From contig CP114496.1 in NCBI GenBank assembly GCA_027186245.1, positions 4,037,501 to 4,101,500 of the forward strand: a stretch of 64,000 nt of DNA. Direction: 5' to 3'. Below the pieces are notes generated by a model. It ran no database searches. It was not told the origin of the DNA and was given only the letters and a program-made list of their open reading frames with translations. The position numbers were made by a program, and so were the translations under genes. Position 1 is the first letter of the stretch. Each line of letters starts with the position of its first letter. Source of the DNA: Coriaria nepalensis. Its lineage: Eukaryota > Streptophyta > Magnoliopsida > Cucurbitales > Coriariaceae. Below are positions 1 to 12,465 of this stretch, piece by piece.

Positions 1-127
1 ACCCTAAATCCAACTACACACATTAAGACCGTAGGTGAAGATAGGTCCACAAAAGGAACGTTCTCAAGTTACAACTTGAGTAATTAAACAATAAACCTAT
101 AACTTTGGTTGTGAGAAAAGTTCTTAC

Positions 128-2537
128 ATCTTTCAACCCAACATATCCCGTTTCTAACTGAGAATTCCTTTCCAAGGCCTGAAAAATATTCCAGCCCCAC
201 TCTTGGTTGGTTTTGTTTTCAGTGAAGCGCCCAGAGGTAGAAGAGCGACTCAACAGTCTCAGGCCTCAAGATATTCCATGATGTATCAACAGTCATGTCC
301 TAGAAAGTTTCTCCACGTTAAGACACTAATAAATGCAGCTTCCAGGTTATGATATCAGTAGAATAGAGAGGTAGGAGTATCAGACCTGTCCAGACTGAAC
401 AAATAATTCTCTCCGACCAATTTGGTAGGTGTTGAGTCGTAGAAATTGTAGCAAGTCCAAGCAAGCTGGAAAGTATTAACATATAAGAAACTATAAGATG
501 CCAAATAGCATGATAAAACAGTAAACTAGAGTGCCCAAAATACAGTGCTTAAAAGTTGGGAGCCATAGAGCTGAATCGCAAATATGATTGGGTCCCAGAA
601 AGCAACTTAATCCATTTTGATGTTTGTTCTCATTATTTTATTATTATCATCATCATTTAAAAGAAAAAGAAAAAATGGGAGCTATTTCATAATACAAAAT
701 TTAATTACTTTAATATAAAAAAATCACAGGCTAAAATTTATGTCATGAAACGCCAAACAATAATATACCTCTTCTGCAAGAGCTATGCACTTTTGAGCTT
801 CCTCAGGACTAGAGCCAAGAGATCCTAGAGCTAGCATTCCAGGAGCAAAGCATGGTAATTCATCCATCTTAAATCATGAACAAAGAGAAAACATAAGAGA
901 AATCTTTTGGCAGACAACAGTTTTTTTTTTTTTTTTTTAATTTTTAATTTTTAATTTTTTCCCAGTTAATCCAAAATTAACGTGTCAATCACTCTAGTAT
1001 CAATCTTCTCTGATATGTATGGAAAAGAGATAGCTTTGTTCTCCGAATCAAGCTTTGCATACCTTTCATTGATGTCTCCCACATTGTTTTGCTTTCAGCG
1101 TTCAATTATACAGATTATCATAAGAATTCAGTAATGCTTGATATGATGAACAGCAATAAAAGTTAGTTCTATAGATTTTTGATTCAGGATACTCTAAAAC
1201 ACATGCCCATCAAATTTATCTCAGCGACTTGGTTATTTTTGTTATATCTAAATAAGATCCTCAATTCATTTTTCAACAATGGTAACACAAATCTTAATAT
1301 TCTGTAGTTCTGATTAGGCAACACCCCATACTTTGGTCAGCTGGAGATAGCCTTCTACAATTCAATTACTGAACCAGGTGTCTGCATTTTTTTAAAGACA
1401 AGCCAAACATCTGATATCAATGAGTGGAATGCTAGCACTCCCCTTCTTGTGCAAGATCTTTTTTCCTTTGCACATGTAGAATGAAATAAGCTAATCCTCT
1501 TTAAGATGGGTCTAAACTAAGATAGGAGAATAATACACTGCGGGGTAACATGGAGGTTGGTACAAAGGAACTCATGTTCGATAAGATGTTAAGTTATTAG
1601 TTATACCAAATTCTTAATCAAATGAGGCCAACAAGAGAATATGGTCAATGAGAATGATCAATTCTTAATAAATTTATTCCATATCTTACATACATAACCC
1701 TGTAATTGCACTGCAACATTCCCATCTGGTTAAAAAAGATGCCAAAGAGAACCCGTAATTTATGGTTGGAAATAAGAATATATCTTGAAAGCACCAATGA
1801 AAGAAAGCTACTCATAAGTAGCTCGATCTCAATTTCTTAAGCTCGATTCAAATGCATTTATTTTTAAGCTGAATCAAGTATTGCCTTTTATGTGCTAAGG
1901 CTTGCAAGTAGTTTTAACACTGAATCAAGTACTGAGAGTACATCTTCTGAAACTACTCCTGAGTAGTTCAAGTGAGTTGAATTGAATCCAAATATAAAAA
2001 ATAAAAGAATTCAACCTCGAATAAAATTTCTATACTCGATCAAAGTATTGAATAAAATTAGAGTGCAAGTTTGACAAAGGATAGTCTGAGGCAGTCAAAC
2101 TCGACTAGGATCATATACACACCTACATCCACCAATATTTGGTATAAGGCTAATGCTTAAGATATTCAAAATCCAGCCATTTATTGGCATTCTCAAAAAG
2201 AGTCTAAACTTGAGAAACTAACTTTTACTTCGTTTTTCTCTTAACCACAACTGATGTTGGAACTATCAAAAGAGTACATGACTGACGGAAAAAGTTGAAT
2301 AGACTTATATTAATCAGAATTTTATACAGAGTGATAGCGCTTAACACCAAAAGGAACACCTAATTTCTCCATATGAAAAGCAGCAGTACTAAATATTCAC
2401 TACCTGTCACCCATGGCACCAAATGTAATTCTTTAGATTGGTCTTGTGTCCGTGTGAGGATCGAAATATATGGGAAGCAAACCATCAGCAGGAAAAGGTT
2501 TATGAATCCCGCTGATGACATTCTCAGCCTGGAACAT
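128..2537 (-). pseudogene. Truncated GH47 alpha-mannosidase pseudogene, MNS3-like
   Basis: Five exon remains of a class I alpha-1,2-mannosidase (GH47), the family that trims mannose from N-glycans in ER/Golgi, read right to left. They are 2404-2537 (MFQAENVIS, KPFPADGLLPIYF, then TFGAMGD), about 982-1107 (MWETSMKG, YISEKID), 769-867 ([15 protein letters not shown]), 386-465 ([13 protein letters not shown]) and 128-299 ([33 protein letters not shown]). The order and wording fit the C-terminal half of plant MNS3, recalled from the family and not searched. Most exon ends have AG/GT sites. Lesions: an in-frame TAA before TFGAMGD, and single-base frame breaks near 1040, 397 and 224. The exons for the N-terminal half are not found upstream. 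The last exon would lie beyond the left edge. The family assignment is firm; pseudogene status is very likely, unless the single-base breaks are assembly errors. Confidence 0.85.
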
Positions 2538-3880
2538 CTTGCAAGCAACTCAAAGAAAATACGAGAAGGAACATTTCATTACCTCCTACATTCACTAGCA
2601 ACAGTGTGAATAACATAAAATAGATATGTGCAATTAATGGCATATCCAAAAGAATGTGACATGAACTGAAAAGTGCTATAAACAATAGTTTCCCTTTCCC
2701 TCATTTTTGTTAACAATATGATATATTTCGATGGAGGGAAGAGATACTAATCTCACAACTCTTTTATCATTCAAACTATCTTTTTGTATTTTTTCCTCTC
2801 TCACACTCCTTTTTCACAACAGAATGCAACTCTATTTATAGACTCTTAAGACTCTTGAAATTCGTATACAACATAAATGTAAAAACAGAATTCTAAACAG
2901 CAATAGTTAAATCTGACCATTGGTTACTAAAACTGCAATAACTTATTATAGGGAACTCCAAAAGACTTGAAACTTGAACCATCAGAAACTAGACTTCAAG
3001 GCACATCAAATAGACTCCTCATTTGCCCAGAATGATCTAGAATTGCCCTTTCAAATTCGCTCCTTAATCAGCCTAAAAAAACTGTCCACTATGCAGTCAC
3101 AAATTTAATGGCAAATTAAGTTTATTCATCAACAATTTTCACTGGATAGAAAAAGAGTAGAAAAAATATCATCATATGCATTTTCAAGAATCTAAAGGTA
3201 AAAAAGAAAAAGAAGAATTGATATCATAATTGACAGTCTTTCGACGATAATAACTTGACCATATGAAAAATGAAAATCATGAAGAATTCCCACCTGCCAA
3301 ACGAATATGTTTCCATATTTCTAATGGCCTGGACTCAATATTGAATTCCCACTTGCCAGACTTCTAGACTCAAATGAAAAATTGCAAGCACGTCACTGAA
3401 GAAGAATAAGGTACATAAAAAAGAAGGCCCTTCCTTCGGCGCCCCCCCCCCCCCCCCCCTAGAAACTATTAATGGGAGTTATGGCAAAAGTACTAATCCA
3501 TATTCCAGGAACTATCCAGTCATAACGGCAGCAACACCCTCTTAAAAAGGCTAAATGCTCCCGCGCATATTTAAGAATCCATTTTTTAAGGAGGACTATC
3601 TGACAGATTACTTGCAATCTTTGCTTTAACATCACATGATTTTGTACATTTTTCGTTCGAAGTTTGTACATTTTATCCACGTTTTATCCACGTTTTACAT
3701 ATTCGTTCAAAATATCGACTATGTTACTTCTAGTTCGGGCAGAAAATAGTTAGTCAACATATGAGATGCCGCTTGAAGATTTAAGATTTATTTCAATTAA
3801 AACTCCTGAATTAGGATATCTTTTTTCTCATCATAAGTTCTACCTATGAATGGCTGGATTTTGAATATCTTAAATAACAT
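2538..3880. other. Non-coding stretch, possible old LTR debris
   Basis: No supported gene. The piece at about 2740-3110 has CT-rich and TATA-like (CTATTTATAG) sequence resembling the non-coding part of a plant LTR in minus orientation, but no paired copy or termini were found. The missing 5' exons of the MNS3-like remnant would be expected here and are absent. Confidence 0.4.
3442..3459. repeat. 18-nt poly-C tract
   Basis: An uninterrupted run of 18 cytosines in otherwise AT-rich DNA. On the minus strand it is a G18 run. Confidence 0.95.
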
Positions 3881-4541
3881 GTGCTATATTTTTTAGGCCC
3901 AAAACCGGTGAGAGCTTTTTCTTAAAAGCAATCGGGTTTTTGGTCGAAGCCCAAAAACTTACCAATCCGTTTGTTATTTATTTGATTATCTTGTTAAGAC
4001 TGGTATGACTATCTCTCATTCATTCTTCGTGACTGTAATCTTAGGGTTTTCTCTTTTTAGCGATTCTTCCTCTTTCTTCTGAAATTGATATGTGATGATT
4101 GTTTTGCCCTTTTTCTTTGTTCATTCTAAGGGTTTTATATTTGTATCTAGAGGTTTTGATCTTGCTTGGGATTGTCGTGCTTCTTTCTCTATATTGTTAT
4201 AGATCGATTCTATTTCTAGGATTTGTGCATGTTGATAGAATCTGATTTTGTATTTGATTGAGAAAGGTTATAGGGCTTTATCTTGGTCTTGGTGTCTATC
4301 ACAATGTTATGATGCTCGTGGGTCTGAGCCTGAATTTGGTTAAACCTAAATCTACAAATCTAGAAGGTTTTGGAGTCCAGATTGTGGTTTCGGTTTATTT
4401 GATGTATATTATTGATTATTGAGTATATACTATTTAGGTTTGATATAAATCTTGATATTTTATTATTGATCTTATAGATAAATGATCTTACATGTAATCG
4501 GTTATTGCAAAATGATGAACATGATGTTTATATTTGTAACA
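3881..4541 (+). repeat. Candidate copia 5' LTR
   Basis: The right border is set by TTTGTAACA directly before the primer-binding site. The left border is a guess at a TG after which the sequence becomes LTR-like (AAAACCGGTGAGAGC, a TTAGGGTTTT block and T-rich leader). No second LTR exists here to verify it. Confidence 0.45.
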
Positions 4542-4542
4542 G

Positions 4543-4554
4543 TGGTATCAGAGC
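4543..4554 (+). other. Primer-binding site, initiator-Met tRNA
   Basis: TGGTATCAGAGC is the standard complement of the plant initiator methionine tRNA 3' end used by copia elements. It sits one base after the LTR end. Confidence 0.9.
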
Positions 4555-5189
4555 TTATTTTAAATGCATGATCCGGGAGTGTTCTTCTTGTATGAATCAA
4601 TCTGTGAATCTATATGTTATATTATGTGATTCTTGAATATAAATTCTTGTTCTATTGTGATCTTTGAATCTAAAAAGCTATTCTGGAAAAATCTCTCTTC
4701 TAAATAGCATTGTTCATAAATTTGAACTATGAATTGAACCTTGTTACTAGCTTATCTAATTGTCCAATCTTTGAAAAGTTAGGAGTTTTATATAATGGTT
4801 TAATTATGTTGATTGATTCATAGGAAGATTAATATAAAGTGATTTTGTATTTTTGATTGAAAAATTATTTCTAACCTTGATTAAATAATCTGAGTTTTTA
4901 GAAATAATTTTGTTTTTTAAATATGTATTTCTTATTGTTTATCATTTATTGTCTACTCTATTCCAAATAAGAAAGAGCAATCATGAGTACCTATATAGAG
5001 ATCACAAGTTTCTATAGAAAAATAAACTTTAGAACTTGGTGTAAAAAGATAAAAGTCCCTTCTTTCTCATCTTAAAGTGCTTATAGCACTTCAAGAAGAT
5101 GAAAAGAAATGGCCAGAGGCCTCACTAGTTAGAAAAGAGGAAATTAATGAGGAGGCTCATAACCTCATTATTCTAAATCTTTTTGAGAG

Positions 5190-6285
5190 TATCATAAGGT
5201 AGATGAGTATGACACTACTCTTGGCTTATTGGGTAAGTTACTTTCTGAATTCTCTATACAAGCTGCTCCTAATCTGGCTTTCTTAAAGGGTGCATTATTT
5301 TCTTGGAAAATGGATATGTCTAAAAATCTAGAGGAAAACCTAGATGAATTCCTGAAAATGAACTTAGTACTTAAGGGAACTAAATAGACTTTAGATATAA
5401 CCAGTCAAGTTATGATTATTTTAGGATCCTTACCTGATGATTATTTAGTAGTTAGGAATGCTTTGAAATATACTAGTCAAGAACCAAATATGAAAATTGT
5501 TATGAATGCTTTAAAGGCTAGGGAGCTAGAGCTAAATCGACTTAAAAGAAATAACTCTAACCTGTTTGTAAAAGGAAAAAAGAGAAGAAAAAAAACCCTA
5601 GTTTTGTTAGAAAACCAAAGAAAAATAAGTTCAACAAAAAGAAAGCATCTAGTGAAACTAGGAAATGTTATCATTGTTGAAAAATAGGATATCTTAAGAA
5701 AAACTTCTATGCATTGCAAAATAAGAAATCTGGTCAGAATAATGTAGAGGGTAATGGAGTTGGAACTAGTCACACTATATCTTATTCTGAAATCTTGAAT
5801 GTTTCTAATACTGTTGTAATAAATGAATGGATTTTAGATTCAAGTTGTTCATTTCACATGAGTCCAAACAAGGAATGGTTTAGTGATTTTAAGGATTTAG
5901 AAGAAGGTACTATCTATATGGGTAATAATCATGTTTGTAAGATGTTAGGGATATGAAACATTAATGTAAAATTAAATGATGGAAAACTTGTCATGTTAAC
6001 CAAAGTAAGATACATCCCTGATCTTAAAAGAAACCTGATATCTCTAAGTATACTAGATTAATTAAGTTGTTGGTATAAAGCTAAAAATGAATTTTTAACA
6101 GTTTATTATAATTCAATACAAGTTTTGATGGTGTAAAGAAACATGGCTTATATGTACTTTGTGGTTATTATTTTCATGGTAAGACATATACTGCACTTGT
6201 CTCCTCTAAACCATCTATGACAAATACTTGGCACTTGAGACTTGGCCATATAAGCCAAAAATGTTTGGATCTCTTAAGTAAGCAA
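5190..6285 (+). pseudogene. Copia gag-protease-preintegrase remnant
   Basis: The gag part reads through broken frames (LGKLLSEFSIQAAPNLAFLK, NLDEFLKMN, then ILGSLPDDY at 5412 onward) and matches the UBN2-type capsid domain of plant copia. A lysine-rich nucleocapsid stretch follows, with a damaged CCHC knuckle near 5660. The protease segment 5714-5956 has WILDSSCSFHMSP, where the catalytic D-S/T-G is changed to DSS. RYIPDLKRNLISLS and WHLRLGHIS of the pre-integrase domain follow. Several stop codons interrupt the reading frame. Confidence 0.8.
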
Positions 6286-6849
6286 TAAAAAAAATACCTT
6301 TCCTATCAATGATTTTTTAGTAAATACCCTAAATCTAAAAAACTTGACAAATTACCCCTCATTTATCATTTATAATCAACAAAAACCAAAAATGGAAACA
6401 AAAACGGTGAAATTACCAATTTACCCTATTTATTTTCCTACCAAAAACTTGAGAGTACCAATTTACCGACATCCCTACTATTAAATTGTTCCCTCGTCAC
6501 ACAGCGAAAAAAGGAAAGAAAAAATGAAAAACAGGAAAAGGAAGTGAAACTACTAAGGGAAATCACTAAAAGATTAAGGGACTACTCGTAACCATCCATC
6601 ATCTTCTCATGTGTAGTCGGGAAATCTAATTCGATCATCCATTACTGTTACATTTTTTCTATCTGGTATATTCCTAAATTTTTTCGGCTTCAATTTTAGT
6701 TATTTACAAATTTTGAAACCACCTTAATTGATCTTACATTTTGTGAAATTTATTATCTATTACGTATATTTTTAAGCTCCAGGATTTACAAATTGATCCT
6801 ACCAATTTTTTGTTGGTCTTTGTTTTGTCTTGCACACCGTCCCTGAATT
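6286..6849. other. No feature seen
   Basis: AT-rich sequence with no convincing coding or repeat structure. The junction with the truncated copia element at about 6285 shows no target duplication that I can see. Confidence 0.5.
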
Positions 6850-8500
6850 ACAACGAAGTATTCTGGTACTCACAAGATGATGGTCTATAATTGGTCGACA
6901 AGGTAGATTATAATATTGATCCGTCGGTCTACTCCTTATGAACGTTAATATAGACCAACATTTTGTGTCGATGACAATCGATCTTGAAAATTAGTCAACA
7001 ACTTTTATTTCTATCTTCCAGAATGTCAATCGTCGGTCTATTTTTGAAGATCGACGTATACCAACAATATACGTCGATAGAGTCGATCACACTAATCTTT
7101 TGAGGTTGAGCTAAAATGACTGCGTGTTCATCAATCATGTTAGTTGTACTCTACTAGTAATTCATAATTGATCGACATAGACCGACATTACTAGTTGTTC
7201 ATAATCAGTCCCAATATTCTAAAGGTAGGCACAAATCGACTTTCATATCGATTTAGTCGTTCAAGTTTAACGTCTACTTGACTACGTCTTACCGATTTTG
7301 CATTAATACAGCCGTTGAAATCAACATTTGCATTGATCTTTACATCCTCGAGATTGACTCAAGTGGACAAATGAAGTCGATTCTGAATTCATTATGAAGA
7401 TTCGATGGTTGTGTTTCCTGTCCTCGCATCCAGAATGTTGATCGTCGTCTAGGCTTTTCGAAGTTGACTTTTACTAATAAAATATGTCAACATATTACAC
7501 TAATCTTTTGAGGTTGATCTACAACGACAATGTGTTCATCCATCGGGTTAGTTGTACTATACTAGTCGTTCATAATCCGTCCGATCCTAAAAAATAAAAT
7601 TTTAGGGCTACAAAAAATGTATTAATTTATAATAAATTTTAAAATTTTAAAATTATATTTATTATAATTATCTCAAAATTTAGAATTTATCTTAATTTTT
7701 CATAAACATATCATGTGTTCTTAATTTCCAAAAAATTTTAGATCCTATTTTAAATTATATTTATACTTTCAAAAACCTTTTTGATATAAAAAAAATTAAA
7801 TTTTAAACTTTCTAACCACATGTTTAAATTTGGGTGGTGCTTATAATTTCAGCATATTAAAGACATATATTCTTGTTCCTTTTACTTCTTCTTTCTTTAT
7901 TTATTTTTTATTTTTTCTAGAGTTAACTTATTAATCTGAATACTATAATTGAAAGTAATTACTACATATGTTAATCAGGTGAAATTTTATATTTTCACTC
8001 TCAAGAATTTAACGACGATTAGGATCCAATGAAATCTATTTCGTCATTCATCATTCGGGTTTAACATCTGAGCTAACATGACCACGTCTTACCAATTTAG
8101 CTTTAATACATCCTATGAAATCAACATTTGTGTCGGTCCTCACATCCTTAGGGTTGACACATGACGATAAATGAAATCATTCAAAATTTGTTCCAAAGAT
8201 TTTATGATTGTCTTTCCTAACTCCTATTACGTTTATCGATTGTATTTATTATTGACAGATCTAACTCGATCTTGTATTCTAATTCAGTCAATCACGTCTG
8301 ATTAAATTGATATGTAGGTCATTCGAAAAAATGAATTGATCTAAGTCAGGTCTAGACAACTAATGTCTTTTGTCTCGTTTATCAATCAAATTTGTTGTCC
8401 AAGCTAACTTGACTACTTGTTATGAATTCAGTTGACCATTCACTTGAATATGTCTGATTAAATTGACGTTCAGGTCTGTCCTCTTAAGCTGACAAATCTA
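6850..8500. repeat. Diverged tandem-type repeat region
   Basis: Several segments recur with heavy divergence. About 7075-7205 resembles 7490-7584 (both contain CACTAATCTTTTGAGGTTGA and GTTAGTTGTACT). About 7259-7443 resembles 8050-8235 (ACGTCTTACC followed by GAAATCAACATTTG and a CACATCCT/TACATCCT step). The words GTCGAT and TCGGTC are frequent throughout. No coding potential is seen. An AT-rich piece at 7585-7990 separates the copies. Confidence 0.65.
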
Positions 8501-8741
8501 GTGTAGATTGTTTTCTATGAAATAAGCTCCACCAACTAACTAACTAACTAACTTATTATTCTTTCGAATTTTAGTCACTTTGATCAACTTTAAGGTCGAT
8601 TAGGTTTGTAACCGTGAATAAGTACACAATCACCTACATTTTTTATCTACATTAATGTTGGTGTATACTTTCCTGTGTATATTACATTTTTAGGCAACTA
8701 CATTACATTACATTTCATTCTTTCTCTTCTTTTTTTAAGGA

Positions 8742-10893
8742 ATGGCAACACTAGTAGTATTTCTACATGTCGATGGGGAGTGGAAGAACACACAGTGGTT
8801 TGCAAGAGATGGTACATCATCCTTGAAAGTTGTTGCTCTCTGAATTGGTGCTACTTATAAGGGATTGTCTGAGTCCATCTACCAAAATTTCATGATCCAC
8901 TTGATGTTTTGATGCTTGATGATTTGGAGGAGGAAATGGTAATGATAACCTTGGAAATGAGGAGAACATAGTGAGTGAAACAAAAATGAGAACATAGTGA
9001 GCGGGAACGAAAATGAGCAGAACAAAGCGAGGGGAACAAAAATGAAGAGAACAAATAGAGTGGGAACGAAAATGAGGAGAATTTAGAGAGAAAAAAAGAA
9101 AATGAAGACGAAAGAACATACAATAAAAGGCATGCTCATCATGGTAGCAATGACTACACATGAAGCTTATAGTACAATTATGACATGTTTGATAACCTGT
9201 CTGCATATTCTTTTGTCTATATGAATGTGTCTGATGCTTCATTTACTGCATATAACACAAACTTATCCATACCGTGTTTATCCTGATCTAATCCTTTGGA
9301 GCCTACGTTAACATGCCAACCTCGTGTATCACCAGAACCTCTAAATTCATTTTATGTGGATCCATATGTTATTTCAAGTGAGACATGTGCAACCCTCAAC
9401 ATTCCCAATTCGGCATGTGTTGGAAGCACTTTAATATCACCCGACACATTATTAGCAGTGAACTGCATCCAACAGTTTTATGTGCATCAGTTCTTTTCGA
9501 GCAAGAATGAACTGAAGGAAAAGCTGGAGATGTATGCTATGTGTGGGAATTTCGAGTTCAAGGTGCTGAAGTTAGATAGGACTTCAAAATTTTATGTGGT
9601 GGCTACATGCCACGGGAATGTTAGCATTTAGTTTTTAAAGATCTGGACGTATACATAGGTGCATACTTGTCAACATTCAGCTCATAATAAAAATTACCAT
9701 TGGCAAGCAAGCACAACAATGATCGGACATCATATGATGGCTAAGTTTAGAGGACACAATAAATGTCCTCCCAAACAAGTCATTACAATCACATAACATG
9801 ATCTTGGAGTAGGGTTACAGCTACTGGAAGGCATGAAAAGTAATACAACATGCATGTGACCTTGTTCAAGGGAATGCTTAAGATAGCTATGCACTGCTAT
9901 CGGTATTCTCATACATGCTCTAGAAATCTAATCTGGGGATTGAAATTTACTACAAGCTTACAGATGAAGTGACTAAGTGGTTTAAGTATTTTTTTTTATA
10001 GCTTTCTTAGCATCACTCCAAGGGTTTCAGTTCATGTGGAAGGTTATTAGTATCGATTAAATATTTTTAAAGTCTAAATATAGAGGTATTCTTCTGACCG
10101 CAATTGCATCAGATGTAAACCACCAGTTTGTTTTTTTTTTTTGTAGCATGGGCTGTAACATGGGTTCGAACAAAGTTTTAGAAGAAGGTCCCCGATGATC
10201 CCAATATAGTGTTCGTATTAGATCGATCGAGGAATATTATGAAGGCCGTACAAAATATTTACAGTAAAGCATGGAACGGTGCATGGGTGTATCATCTTGG
10301 GTAAAACATTAAGGCGAAGTTCAATTGTGGTGGAATTATTAAGTTGTTGAATAGTGTAGCCATAGCTTATAAGGTCGCAGATTTTGACAAATTCTTTGGG
10401 GGGAAAATCTTAGAACCTCAATGTGATTTAGTACCTAGAGGATGTAAACTTCAAAGATTGGTCGAGAGCTCATTTCTGTGGTTTTAGGTAGAACATAAAA
10501 TGACAATATTTCCATGTCACTAAATTCTGCATTGAACATAATTATCTAATTATGGCACTGCTTGATTGTATCAGGATGTTATTGGTAGATTGCTTCCATA
10601 CTCTACGTAGTTTAGCCAGTGAGGAGATCACTCTAATGATGCTTATTGTAGAAAAGATTTTATCCAAAAGGATTTAGGAGTTCACAAAGCTGATGGTTGT
10701 TCCCATTGAGGGCTTAACCTTTCACGTGATGGGCACCGAGACTAATGCCATTGTTAACTTGAGGGAAAGAACTTGTGCGTATATGGTGTTTGACCTGGAC
10801 ATGATATTGTGCATCCACGCCATAGTAGCTGCACAAACTCAAAGTATTCAGCTTCACATATTATGTTCGAGGTACTACTTTGTTGAGTTTTAG
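8742..10893 (+). pseudogene. Mutator-like (MULE/MuDR) transposase pseudogene
   Basis: Remains of a plant MuDR-type DNA transposase. An N-terminal piece at 8742 reads MATLVVFLHVDGEWKN. Frame 9296-9631 ends in the MuDR N-terminal domain (FFSSKNELKEKLEMYAMCG, NFEFKVLKLD). The DNA-binding part follows at 9640-9780 in another frame (VHTCQHS, ASTTMIGHHMMAKFRG). The catalytic MULE region lies at 10180-10400 (DPNIVFVLDRSRNIMKAV, WVYHLG, NIKAKF). The SWIM-like zinc finger lies at 10693-10893 (ERTCAYMVFDLDM, IHAIVAAQ). Stops and frameshifts separate the parts. The gene order is intact, so this is an aged whole gene rather than a fragment. I found no terminal inverted repeats. Confidence 0.85.
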
Positions 10894-12057
10894 AGTAGTG
10901 CATATAGTGGGATGATTTATCCTATACAACAATCGACTGATTGGGAAAAATAATGCAACAACAATCCATGCTCAATATGGCAACTACGGCATTGCTAGGT
11001 AAAATAGGAAGACTTGTTGGAGCCCATGCTCAGTACAACAATCCATAACCCGTGATGGAGAAACAATGAGACTTAGGTGGAATCCGTTAACGAGCATTCT
11101 TGAAAATATTTTTCATTTATTATTATTCGATTTAAATATTGATTAATTTTCATACGGACCATAATAAACTCTTGCCATTCGATTTTATTATATGTCATTT
11201 GATTGTTTTATTATATGCCATTATATTTTTTTATTATATATCAAATGATGATTATAACTCTTCAATTCTTGTTGTATGCAAATTTCTATAGAAATTTGAT
11301 TTGAGTTAGCTTACACTTTTAACAACGAAGGTAGATACTTAGAAAAGCTGATGAGGAAGAAGCTAGATCACCCTCTATTAATTATCAAGTTCGGTTACGA
11401 TTAATTATATTAAATGGCTAATGAATCTATATTCAATACATTTAACAGATTTCTTACCACTAGGTAGCAGTTTCTTGATAACTTTCGTTGCCATCAACCA
11501 CTAGCGAAGGTTCAATGACTTCATCCGACTGTCTTCAATTAATCCACTATACTACCATACAAGCTTCTTGAAGAGCCTTGTACTCAAGCTTAAGAACCCT
11601 CCCACTTTCAACCCACTTTTTATTTTTTATTTTTCTTTTGGCCAAACTTTTGATCGAACTTCAATAAAAATGCATTGAATGCACCGAGTGTGCATTCATT
11701 TCATTTTGCCTCTGCTTTTTTAGAGAAATTACGTGGGCCTAGTCCATTAATATTTTTGTGGACCAGACCCAATAACAATTCCCCTCAAAAATTACTCACT
11801 TCCCTGTAAAGTAGGATAATGTGTCTCTTGCAGGAACGAAGATGGGTCTGTGACAAAGAAAAAAAAAAATAGCCTAAAAAATACACAGACAATAAGGTAG
11901 TTTGATGGCTATGAAATTGAATCCCAATCGTGAATCTGATTTTGATAAAATCAGTACTTTAGAAGGAGTGGTGGAACCCTATAGAGATGAAACGAAAATC
12001 AAGTCTGTGGTACTGAATGACGTAGTCGATGTGTATTGACACATATCTACATACGAG
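10894..12057. other. Non-coding flank of the MULE
   Basis: No gene supported. It may contain the 3' end of the MULE, but no inverted repeat or 9-bp target duplication was recognised. Confidence 0.45.
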
Positions 12058-12282
12058 GTGCTTGACAGAAAACGTAAAGCTCGTGTGACCGGACTTGAAA
12101 GATTCATTGAAAAAATTAAGGAGATGCGATTAGCTAAACGATGCCACAAATGGTAGAATATGCCGATTTTGTAATTACTGTGCTTGACGGAAAACTTGAA
12201 GCTCGTGTGACTAGACTTGAAAGATTCGTTGAACAAATTAAAGAGAGGTGATTAGCCAAATGACACTACCATGGTAGAATAT
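12058..12282. repeat. Tandem duplication, period 122 bp
   Basis: Two copies of about 103 bp (12058-12160 and 12180-12282). Both begin GTGCTTGAC, contain CTCGTGTGAC and CTTGAAAGATTC, and end TGGTAGAATAT. The first copy can be read as a short charged peptide (GLERFIEKIKE), suggesting a fragment of a former coding sequence, but I do not recognise it. Confidence 0.8.
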
Positions 12283-12465
12283 AAAGAACATCCCAACTAT
12301 TTAGATTCCGTCAAGCTACTTTCCAAGCTTTTGATTCTTATTCCTTTTTCTAGATTATTATAATTGTATTTTGTCATTAGCTGCGCTCGCAATCTGAACT
12401 CTTATATTTTATCAGCTTGTTCCTATCAATATATATGATGTTACCTTTAAAAAACAAAAGAGAAG

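Larger units (their letters stand above)
3881..6285 (+). mobile_element. Ty1/copia element, 5' part only
   Basis: A plus-strand copia retrotransposon that stops abruptly. The parts in order are a candidate 5' LTR, an initiator-Met tRNA primer-binding site, decayed gag, protease and the pre-integrase domain. Homology ends at about 6285, just after the pre-integrase motif. Integrase, reverse transcriptase, RNase H and the 3' LTR are missing, so the element is truncated and cannot move by itself. Confidence 0.8.

Noticed and set aside
8817..9242. 141-codon minus-strand frame rich in F, S and H
   Set aside because: Antisense to the MULE N-terminal region (GAGGAGAAC-type repeats); no independent support.
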